From: Gemmatimonadaceae bacterium | Lineage (GTDB): Bacteria > Gemmatimonadota > Gemmatimonadetes > Gemmatimonadales > Gemmatimonadaceae | Assembly (NCBI GenBank): GCA_014377535.1 | Contig: JACMPK010000071.1 | Location: 1 to 32,313 of the forward strand | Reading direction: 5' to 3' | DNA length: 32,313 bases | Shown here: positions 1-6,598 of the stretch, piece after piece | Layout: each line of letters opens with the position of its first letter | Position numbering within the stretch: the stretch's first letter is position 1 | Position numbers and translations under genes: made by a program | The notes under the pieces: generated by a model | The model's database searches: none | What the model was told of the DNA's origin: nothing | What the model saw: only the letters and a program-made list of their open reading frames with translations

Positions 1-942
1 GACAGTGCGCGGCTGTACTGGGCACCGAAGGCATTTCGCGTCGGTGATGCGCGGTTCCCCCGCGGCGCATTCATCATCCGCATTGCCGCGAACGCCGGCA
101 CCATCCATCAACGCGTGCGGGACGCGGCGCAGACGAGCGGCGCACAAGTCCTGGCACTCGCGTCGGCGATGGCGGACGACGGGACGGACCTGGGCAGCAA
201 CAGCGTCATCCCGATCATCCCGACGCGTGTGGCAATGCTCGGCGGTCCGCCGATCGGCGGCGGTTCCTTCGGCTTCGCGTGGTACCAGTTCGACCAGCGC
301 ATGAAGTACCCCGTCACCTCCATCGGTGTCGATGGCATTGCGTCCGGTGTGCTTGCGAACTTCGACGTACTCGTCGTGCCATCCACGTCCGCCGGTGCGC
401 TCGAGCGCGGCCTGGGCGATGGCGGGCGTGATCGCATCGCCGCCTGGGTGCGTGCTGGCGGCGTGCTGGTGACGCTCGAGAATGCGACGACCTGGCTTGC
501 GAGCGAGCGCCTGGGGTTGTCGCGTCTGCGGATGCGCAAGGAAGGCGACGGCAAGGCCGATTCTACCGGCACCGCGCCACTGCCTGTCGATGTACCGGGC
601 GCGATTCTTCGCGCCGTCACCGACACACTCTCGCCGCTGCTCGCCGGCGTGCGTGAAACGGACGTGCCGGTGCTGCTGGACGGCGACCGCTTCTTCGCTG
701 CACCGCGCGATGTGCGACCTGGTGAAATGGTGCTCCGCTACGCATCACGTGCCCGCTTGCGGCTCACCGGGTATCTCTGGCCCGAGGCATGGGATCGCCT
801 CGCAGGATCACCATATCTCTGGACTGAACAGGTCGGCGCTGGTCGCGTGATCGGCTTCGCTGGTGACCCGAATTATCGCGCGCAGTGGCGCGGCCTGTCG
901 GCCATCTTCGCCAACGCCGTACTGCTCGGCAAGAGCTTCTGA
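1..942 (+). CDS. M14-type metallopeptidase, C-terminal part (5' truncated)
   Basis: The frame is open from base 1 to the TGA at 940-942, so this is the last 313 residues of a longer protein whose start lies outside the window. The visible part has no zinc-binding peptidase core. It reads as the class I glutamine-amidotransferase-like domain that follows the catalytic domain in large secreted M14 zinc carboxypeptidases: a Gly-rich GGPPIGGGSFG turn, an F-D-V-L-V-V-P strand, and a WVRAGGVLVTLENATTWL segment, as expected for a Rossmann-like sensor domain that lacks the catalytic cysteine. It would act in the periplasm or outside the cell in peptide degradation. The family is inferred from the C-terminal domain alone. 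A downstream methyltransferase starts 5 bases after the stop, so the two may be co-transcribed. Confidence 0.6.
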   Translation, partial: DSARLYWAPKAFRVGDARFPRGAFIIRIAANAGTIHQRVRDAAQTSGAQVLALASAMADDGTDLGSNSVIPIIPTRVAMLGGPPIGGGSFGFAWYQFDQRMKYPVTSIGVDGIASGVLANFDVLVVPSTSAGALERGLGDGGRDRIAAWVRAGGVLVTLENATTWLASERLGLSRLRMRKEGDGKADSTGTAPLPVDVPGAILRAVTDTLSPLLAGVRETDVPVLLDGDRFFAAPRDVRPGEMVLRYASRARLRLTGYLWPEAWDRLAGSPYLWTEQVGAGRVIGFAGDPNYRAQWRGLSAIFANAVLLGKSF

Positions 943-947
943 CCTTC

Positions 948-1733
948 GTGCCAGCCGCTGCCGGATTGCCCTGGTGGGCCACCTACTTCGACGAGCGCTA
1001 CCTGCTCGAATTCGAGCCGCTCTTCGAGGAGACGATCAATCGGGCGCAGGTCACGCGCCTGATGGAGCTGCTCGAGCTGCCAGATGGTGCGCGCATCCTG
1101 GACTGCCCCTGCGGGCAGGGTCGCCATGCGCACCTGCTGGCCGAAGCGGGCTACGACGTCACCGGCGTGGACTACTCCATGCCGCTGCTCCGTGTCGCGA
1201 AGGAGCGCGGCACCGGCACGCGCCTGCGGTACCGGAAGGCGGACATGCGTGCGTTGCCCGAGCGCTGGACCGGTCGTTTCGACGCCGTGCTGAACCTGTT
1301 CACCTCCTTCGGCTTCTTCGACGACGCGACGGATGATGCGCGCGTGATCCAGCAATTCGCACGCGTCCTGGCGCCTGGCGGCACGCTGATCTGGTTCGGA
1401 GGGAGCCGCGACGGCGTGGTGTCACGCTGGGTCGGCCGCGATTGCTGGACGACGGAGGACGGCTCCACCATCGCTCACGAGCGCTCGTTCGATCCGCGCA
1501 CGGGCCAGATCACGATCCAGACCACTTGGCGTGGTCCCACTGGTTCGGGTCAGCGCATGCACCGGATCCGGCTGTACACGGCCACGCGCCTGGCCGAGCT
1601 CTGTGCCGATGCGGGGCTGGACGTCGTCGCGGTGTACGACGGCCTGAACGACCGGCCGCTCCGGCGTACCTCGGCGGAGATGATGCTCGTCGCGCGGAAG
1701 CCGTTGCTCACTCGAAAGCGGACGCGCAATTAA
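948..1733 (+). CDS. Class I SAM-dependent methyltransferase
   Basis: A 261-residue cytosolic methyltransferase of the Methyltransf_25/11 type; the substrate is unknown. Motif I for S-adenosylmethionine is clear at residues 52-58 (D-C-P-C-G-Q-G), followed by the acidic strand end V-T-G-V-D-Y. A later F-D-A-V-L-N-L-F strand matches motif II, and A-P-G-G-T-L-I-W-F is the usual post-II strand. I chose GTG 948 because it falls just after the upstream stop. The frame is open further up to a possible start at 885 inside the preceding gene, and TTG 966 is also possible. The N-terminal W-W-x-x-Y-F-D motif is common in small-molecule methyltransferases of this class. Nothing in the neighbourhood identifies the substrate. 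Confidence 0.8.
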   Translation: MPAAAGLPWWATYFDERYLLEFEPLFEETINRAQVTRLMELLELPDGARILDCPCGQGRHAHLLAEAGYDVTGVDYSMPLLRVAKERGTGTRLRYRKADMRALPERWTGRFDAVLNLFTSFGFFDDATDDARVIQQFARVLAPGGTLIWFGGSRDGVVSRWVGRDCWTTEDGSTIAHERSFDPRTGQITIQTTWRGPTGSGQRMHRIRLYTATRLAELCADAGLDVVAVYDGLNDRPLRRTSAEMMLVARKPLLTRKRTRN

Positions 1734-1773
1734 GTTTGCGCGTCTGTTCTCAGTTCCCACGACCTCATTTGTC

Positions 1774-2187
1774 ATGACTCGACCGATACGCGTGCTGGTG
1801 GCAAAACCAGGCCTGGATGGTCACGACCGCGGTGCCAAGGTCGTCGCTGCAGCCCTGCGCGACGCCGGCATGGAAGTGATTTACACGGGGCTGCACCAGA
1901 CGCCTGAAATGATCGCCACGGCCGCCGTGCAGGAAGACGTCGACGTTGTTGGCCTCTCCATCCTGAGCGGTGCACACATGACGCTCTTCCCGCGCGTGCT
2001 GGCGCTGCTCAAGGAGCAGGGACGCGACGACATCCTGCTGACGGGTGGCGGCATCATCCCGAAGGAAGACATGGCGACGTTGCGAGCGCAGGGCGTGGGG
2101 CAACTCTTCGGTCCGGGCACCAGCACGGCCGACCTCGTGAACTTCATCCGTACCTGGTTCGCGGAAAAGGAGTCGCAGCCGACGTGA
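1774..2187 (+). CDS. Cobalamin-binding small subunit of an acyl-CoA mutase
   Basis: A 137-residue stand-alone B12-binding domain of the methylmalonyl-CoA mutase C-terminal family. The hallmark D-G-H-D-R-G sits at residues 15-20, and His17 would be the lower axial ligand of cobalt. S-I-L-S-G-A-H and the T-G-G-G-I-I-P loop complete the cofactor pocket. The length equals that of small subunits of split mutases (methylmalonyl-CoA, isobutyryl-CoA and 2-hydroxyisobutyryl-CoA mutases all have ones of about 135-140 aa). The large catalytic subunit is not in the window, so the carbon-skeleton rearrangement cannot be assigned. Its stop overlaps the carboxylase start (GTGA), which implies translational coupling. 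The ATG start begins with the family's typical [13 protein letters not shown] run. Confidence 0.9.
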   Translation: MTRPIRVLVAKPGLDGHDRGAKVVAAALRDAGMEVIYTGLHQTPEMIATAAVQEDVDVVGLSILSGAHMTLFPRVLALLKEQGRDDILLTGGGIIPKEDMATLRAQGVGQLFGPGTSTADLVNFIRTWFAEKESQPT

Positions 2188-3806
2188 CCTCCCGGCTGCG
2201 GCAGCTCAGCGATGAAGTCCGGTTGGTCGAAGCGCGCATTCGTGAAGGGGGTGGTGCCCAGCGTGCCGCAAAGGAACATGCGCGCGGCAAGTTGACGGCG
2301 CGGGAACGTGTCGCCGGGTTGTGCGACACCGGCACGCCGTTCCTCGAACTGGGTCTGCTGGTCGCCTACGACCAGTACGACGGGCAGGCGCCTGCTGCGG
2401 GGGTGATCACCGGACTTGGCACCGTGCATGGCCGCGAGGTGGTCGTGGTCGCGAACGATGCGACCGTGAAGGCCGGCTCCTGGTGGCCCGAGACGATCAG
2501 GAAGATCCTCCGCGCGCAGGAACTCGCGATGCGCTGCCGGATCCCGATCGTGTACCTGGTCGACAGCGCCGGCGTGAACCTGCCCTATCAGGGCGGCGTG
2601 TTCCCCGGGCAGTACGGCGCGGCACGCATTTTTTACTACAACTCGGTGATGCGGCGCTACCTGCGCATCCCGCAGCTTGCGGCCGTCATGGGTCCATGCA
2701 TCGCGGGTGGCGCCTACCTGCCCGCGCTGAGCGATGTGATCATCATGGTGACGGGCACGTCGTTCATGGGGCTCGGCGGTCCCAATCTCGTGAAGGGTGC
2801 GACGGGTCAGGTGATCGACGGCGAGACACTGGGTGGTGCCAGCACGCACACGGCCGTCAGCGGCGTGGCGCACTACACCGCCGACGACGATCCGCACTGC
2901 CTGCGCATGCTGCGCGACATGATCCTGCGCCTGCCCGGCGGTATCCACGACGCGCGCAACGCGGACGTGGCATCGTGCGCGCCATCACGCGCGCCGGATT
3001 CGTTGTACGACGTGCTGCCCAGCGACCATCGCATGTCGTATGACATGCATCACGTGCTCGACGCCGTGGTGGACGCGGGCTCGATGATGGAATTTCAGGC
3101 GAACCTCGCGAAGGAAGTGATCTGCGCCGATGCACGCGTGGATGGCATTGCCGTCGGTGTCATCAGCAACCAGCGCGGCCTGATCAAGGGTCGTCCGGGC
3201 GAGAAGCCGCGCTTCGGCGGCATCATCTACGCCGAGAGTGCGGAGAAGGTCGCGTTCTTCATCGACCGCTGCGACCGGCAAGGCATTCCGCTGCTGTTCG
3301 TGCAGGATGTCTCGGGTTTCATGGTCGGACCCGAGGCGGAGCACGAGGGCATCATCCGCGCCGGTGCCCGCTGGGTGGAGGCGATGGCGACGGCACGTGT
3401 ACCCAAGCTGGTGCTGACGGTGAACCACGCCTCTGGCGCCGGCTACTATGCAATGGCCGCACAGGGCTTCGATCCGGACCTGATCCTGTCATGGCCCACG
3501 GGACGCATGGCCGTCATGGAAGGTGAGAGCGCGATCGCGGCCGTACATGGCCCGACGCTCGAGGCGCTGAAGAAGGTGGGCGCGGCTCCGTCCGACGAAC
3601 TGCAGCAATCGATCGCATCGATGCGCGAGGATTACGAGCAGCAGCTCGATGCACGCTACGCCGCGGCTCGTGGCTTTGCCGATGCAATCGTCTACCCCGA
3701 AGACACACGCCCGCTGCTCGCGCTGGCACTGCGCGCCGTGCGTCGCAACCCGGGGCCACATCTCGGAGCCTTCGTGCTTCCCCCGCAACCGATGGAAATG
3801 GCGTGA
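2184..3806 (+). CDS. Acyl-CoA carboxylase, carboxyltransferase (beta) subunit, MCC/GCC type
   Basis: A 540-residue carboxyltransferase that would move CO2 from carboxybiotin to an acyl-CoA. Both crotonase-fold halves are present. The N-half has [10 protein letters not shown] and the oxyanion loop A-G-G-A-Y at 174-178; the C-half has S-G-A-G-Y-Y-A-M at 417-424. These versions match methylcrotonyl-CoA and geranyl-CoA carboxylases (LiuB, AtuC). Propionyl-CoA carboxylases instead have L-N-D-S-G-G-A-R and A-G-G-A-V-Y/G-A-V-Y. The GTG start overlaps the B12 gene by 4 bases, and the AtuA gene follows after 22 bases. No biotin carboxylase/biotin carrier gene is in the window, so the alpha subunit must come from elsewhere. 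Substrate preference between methylcrotonyl-, geranyl- and a related CoA ester is open. Confidence 0.9.
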   Translation: MTSRLRQLSDEVRLVEARIREGGGAQRAAKEHARGKLTARERVAGLCDTGTPFLELGLLVAYDQYDGQAPAAGVITGLGTVHGREVVVVANDATVKAGSWWPETIRKILRAQELAMRCRIPIVYLVDSAGVNLPYQGGVFPGQYGAARIFYYNSVMRRYLRIPQLAAVMGPCIAGGAYLPALSDVIIMVTGTSFMGLGGPNLVKGATGQVIDGETLGGASTHTAVSGVAHYTADDDPHCLRMLRDMILRLPGGIHDARNADVASCAPSRAPDSLYDVLPSDHRMSYDMHHVLDAVVDAGSMMEFQANLAKEVICADARVDGIAVGVISNQRGLIKGRPGEKPRFGGIIYAESAEKVAFFIDRCDRQGIPLLFVQDVSGFMVGPEAEHEGIIRAGARWVEAMATARVPKLVLTVNHASGAGYYAMAAQGFDPDLILSWPTGRMAVMEGESAIAAVHGPTLEALKKVGAAPSDELQQSIASMREDYEQQLDARYAAARGFADAIVYPEDTRPLLALALRAVRRNPGPHLGAFVLPPQPMEMA

Positions 3807-3828
3807 GCAACTCACGCCTGGAGATTCG

Positions 3829-5190
3829 ATGACACGAACGGTACGCGTAGCCAGCGGTCAAGGCTTCTGGGGCGACTCGCTCGATGCGCCGCGGCAGCAG
3901 GTCGAGGGCGGCCCGATCGATTACCTCATGCTTGATTATCTGGCGGAGGTCACGATGTCCATCCTGCAGAAGCAGAAGGAACGTGATCCGCAGATGGGAT
4001 ACGCGCGCGACTTCATCGGCGCGATCGAGAGCGTGCTGCCGGGCATCGTGGATCGCGGCGTGAAGGTCATTGCGAATGCCGGGGGCGTGAACCCTGTCGC
4101 CTGCGCGCAGGCGCTGGTGAAGGCCATCGCGAAGGCCGGCCACGGCGGCAAGGTGAAGGTCGGCATCGTCACGGGCGACGACCTCCTCCCGCGCATCGAC
4201 GAGCTGCTCGCCGCGGGCCACGCGTTGAAGCACATGGAGACAGGCGCACCGCTGTCCACCGTGCGTGACAGCGTGTTGTCGGCGAATGCCTACATCGGCT
4301 CCACGCCAATTGTCGAAGCGCTGCAGCAGGGAGCACAGATCGTTGTCACTGGCCGCTCCACCGATACCGCGCTCACGATGGCACCGCTGCGTCATGAGTT
4401 CGGATGGGCGGCAGACTCGTGGAATCAGCTCGCGGCCGGCATCGTCGCCGGGCACATCCTGGAGTGTGGCGCGCAATCGTCGGGCGGCAATTGCCTGCAC
4501 GACTGGCGCACCATTCCCGACCTTGCCAACGTCGGCTACCCGATCGCCGAGGTGCAGTCGGACGGTACGTTCGTGATCACGAAGCACCCGGGCACCGGCG
4601 GTCGCGTGAGCGTGCCGAGCGTGACCGAGCAGCTGGTGTACGAGATGGGCGATCCGCACTCCTACATCACGCCCGATGTGGTCGCGGACTTCACGTCGAT
4701 CCGTGTCGCGGCTGACGGCGAGAACCGTGTGCGCGTGCATGGCATCACTGGTGGACCGGCTACGCCGTTTCTCAAGGTGTCCATCGCCTATCGCGCTGGC
4801 TTCAAGGCCGTCGGTTCGCTCGTGTATTCATGGCCCGATGCCATGGAGAAGGCGGAAATGGCCGATCGCATCCTGCGCGAGCGCCTCGACCGGCTGGGCC
4901 TTCGCTTCGATCAGGTGCTGACGGAATTCGTCGGTGCGAACGCGACGCATGGTCACCTCTCAGGCGATGGTCGCGACGCACCGGAAGTGCAGTTCCGCGT
5001 CGGGGTACGAGGCGGGGATCGTGCGAGCATCGAGCGATTCACGCGTGAGATCGCACCGCTGGTGCTGAACGGTCCGCCCAGCGTCACCGGATTCGCCGGT
5101 GGCCGCCCCAAGGTGGAGGAAGTGATCGCGTACTGGCCGGCGCTGATCGACAAGCGCGTCGTCACGACGCACGTCGAGGTGATGTCATGA
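3829..5190 (+). CDS. AtuA family protein, main domain (DUF1446)
   Basis: A 453-residue protein of the acyclic terpene utilization AtuA family. The N-terminus [11 protein letters not shown], then [13 protein letters not shown] and [10 protein letters not shown], are typical family landmarks. In Pseudomonas, AtuA is needed for growth on citronellol/geraniol, but its biochemical role is not known. There the protein carries a C-terminal ferredoxin-fold domain; here that part is a separate gene that overlaps by 4 bases (ATGA). I placed the start at ATG 3829, which has GGAGA 4-8 bases upstream and begins at the conserved N-terminus; the frame is open further up inside the carboxylase gene. No signal peptide or membrane segment is seen, so it is probably cytosolic. 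Confidence 0.85.
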   Translation: MTRTVRVASGQGFWGDSLDAPRQQVEGGPIDYLMLDYLAEVTMSILQKQKERDPQMGYARDFIGAIESVLPGIVDRGVKVIANAGGVNPVACAQALVKAIAKAGHGGKVKVGIVTGDDLLPRIDELLAAGHALKHMETGAPLSTVRDSVLSANAYIGSTPIVEALQQGAQIVVTGRSTDTALTMAPLRHEFGWAADSWNQLAAGIVAGHILECGAQSSGGNCLHDWRTIPDLANVGYPIAEVQSDGTFVITKHPGTGGRVSVPSVTEQLVYEMGDPHSYITPDVVADFTSIRVAADGENRVRVHGITGGPATPFLKVSIAYRAGFKAVGSLVYSWPDAMEKAEMADRILRERLDRLGLRFDQVLTEFVGANATHGHLSGDGRDAPEVQFRVGVRGGDRASIERFTREIAPLVLNGPPSVTGFAGGRPKVEEVIAYWPALIDKRVVTTHVEVMS

Positions 5191-5564
5191 GCACGTCGTC
5201 CGTGAAGGTCCGCCTGCTGGACATCGCGCACACGCGGTCCGGCGACAAGGGGGACATGGCCAACTGCGGCGTGATCGCGCTGCGGCCGGAATGGTATCCG
5301 TTGCTCGTGCGCGAGCTCACTGCGAGTCGTGTCAGTGCGCACTACGGTGACCTGATTTCCGGCACCGTCGATCGCTTCGAGCTGCCGAACCTCAATGCGC
5401 TGAACTTCCTGCTGCATGGCGCGCTGGATGGTGGCGGCACGCTCTCGCTGAAGACCGACGCGCAGGGCAAGGTCGTTTCCACGGCGATGCTGCGCATAAT
5501 GCTCGACGTGCCCGCCGACGAGGCTGCAGCACTCCACCTGCCCGTGTATCCGGCCGCGGCCTGA
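5187..5564 (+). CDS. AtuA-like ferredoxin-fold protein (detached AtuA C-terminal domain)
   Basis: A 125-residue protein matching the C-terminal domain that is fused to AtuA in many proteobacteria. The conserved start [14 protein letters not shown] is visible at about residues 12-25, and [23 protein letters not shown] appears later. The ATG lies inside the AtuA stop (ATGA), so translation is almost certainly coupled and the two products probably form one complex. The hydratase gene follows after 3 bases. The family has no proven activity. Splitting of this pair is known in databases; what is notable here is the combination with a B12 subunit in one operon. Confidence 0.85.
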   Translation: MSTSSVKVRLLDIAHTRSGDKGDMANCGVIALRPEWYPLLVRELTASRVSAHYGDLISGTVDRFELPNLNALNFLLHGALDGGGTLSLKTDAQGKVVSTAMLRIMLDVPADEAAALHLPVYPAAA

Positions 5565-5567
5565 GCG

Positions 5568-6371
5568 ATGTCGATCCCCACGCCCTCGTCGCTCTCCGCG
5601 GTCCTCACGCGCATCCGCATGGTGCGCGCTGACGGGCTGGGCGTGATCACGCTCGCGCGTCCGGAGAAGAAGAACGCGCTCGATCGGCAGACGGCGATCG
5701 AGCTCGCCACGGCCCTGCGCTCGCTCGATGCAGCCCCGGATGTGAAAGTGATCATCGTCGAAGGTGATGGCGACGATTTCTGCGCGGGCGCGGACCTGGC
5801 CGCACTCGACGCGACGCTGAACGACGGCGTCGATGCACAGGTGGAGGATGCGCGTGCGCTGGGTCGCGTGTTCACGATCATGCGCGACCTCTCGAAGCCC
5901 GTCGTCGCGATCGTGCGGGGGCGCGCGCTCGCCGGTGGTGCCGGCCTGGCCACGGCATGCGACATCGTGCTCGCGGAAGACACCGCGCAGTTCGGGTATC
6001 CCGAGGTGAAGATCGGCTTCGTGCCGGCAATGGTGATGACGATGCTGCGCCGTGCCGTCGGAGAGAAGCGCGCGGCCGACCTGGTGCTCACGGGTCGCAT
6101 CATCGGCGCTGCGGAGGCGGAGCGCATCGGCCTCATCAGCCGCTGCATCCCGTCCGCTGTCTTTCCCGCGGAAGTTGCGAGAAGCATCGAGGCGCTGGTG
6201 AAGTCATCGGCGGCCGCACTCGCGCTGACCAAGCGTCTGCTCTACCGGCTCGACGATGCGGACTTCACGCAGGGCATCAGCCTTGGTGTGACGACGAACG
6301 TGGAATCGCGCGCGACCGACGACTTCCGCGCCGGCGTCCGCAAGTTTCTGGATCGGTCGCGACCCGCGTGA
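5568..6371 (+). CDS. Enoyl-CoA hydratase, LiuC/AtuE-like
   Basis: A 267-residue crotonase-fold enzyme. Substrate signatures are F-C-A-G-A-D-L at 71-77 (first oxyanion turn) and A-G-G-A-G-L-A-T-A-C-D at 122-132, then Y-P-E-V-K-I-G-F-V-P-A at 144-154. Of the two catalytic glutamates of rat crotonase, the second is kept (Glu146) and the first is replaced by Gly126. The same replacement and the E-V-K-x-G-x-x-P-A motif are found in bacterial methylglutaconyl-CoA hydratase (LiuC) and isohexenylglutaconyl-CoA hydratase (AtuE). These act directly after an MCC/GCC carboxylase, so the context fits: the carboxylase product would be hydrated here. A lyase that would finish the pathway is not in the window. 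Met18 is a possible alternative start. Confidence 0.85.
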   Translation: MSIPTPSSLSAVLTRIRMVRADGLGVITLARPEKKNALDRQTAIELATALRSLDAAPDVKVIIVEGDGDDFCAGADLAALDATLNDGVDAQVEDARALGRVFTIMRDLSKPVVAIVRGRALAGGAGLATACDIVLAEDTAQFGYPEVKIGFVPAMVMTMLRRAVGEKRAADLVLTGRIIGAAEAERIGLISRCIPSAVFPAEVARSIEALVKSSAAALALTKRLLYRLDDADFTQGISLGVTTNVESRATDDFRAGVRKFLDRSRPA

Positions 6372-6529
6372 CGATCATCAGGGTGCAGATCGCGCTGACG
6401 TTGATCGGCGCGGGCATGTTTCTGTTCGGCGTCCTGCGCGAGAGCGACAGCTTTCGGCTCGCCGCCATCGGGACGCTCATCGTTGCGCTCGTACTTCGCT
6501 TCATCCGGACGCGCGCGACGGGCCGCTGA
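6368..6529 (+). CDS. Small two-helix membrane protein (53 aa)
   Basis: A short gene that starts at GTG 6368 within the hydratase stop (GTGA). The product is predicted to have two transmembrane helices, residues about 6-21 (V-Q-I-A-L-T-L-I-G-A-G-M-F-L-F-G) and about 30-45 (R-L-A-A-I-G-T-L-I-V-A-L-V-L-R-F), joined by a short polar loop R-E-S-D-S-F, with a basic C-terminus R-T-R-A-T-G-R. The overlap and the hydrophobic pattern argue that it is real. I do not recognise a family. It resembles generic small inner-membrane proteins that have no known function. It ends 69 bases before the next gene, and no terminator is seen. Confidence 0.6.
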   Translation: MTIIRVQIALTLIGAGMFLFGVLRESDSFRLAAIGTLIVALVLRFIRTRATGR

Positions 6530-6586
6530 TCCGGCATCGGCGCTCGGCTCCGACCTCGACGCGGCCCGTGCGGCGCCCGGGGTCGC

Positions 6587-6592
6587 TATCTT
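6587..6592 (+). promoter_or_regulatory. Possible -10 box of a leaderless transcript
   Basis: TATCTT lies 6 bases before the ATG of the U32 gene. That spacing would put transcription initiation at or near the start codon. No convincing -35 box is seen and no ribosome binding site precedes the ATG. A similar arrangement occurs before nhaA. Confidence 0.3.
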
Positions 6593-6598
6593 CCGGAA

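Noticed and set aside
1881..2948. 355-codon minus-strand frame opposite the B12 and carboxylase genes
   Set aside because: It lies antisense to two well-supported genes and has a His/Arg-rich composition typical of high-GC antisense frames.
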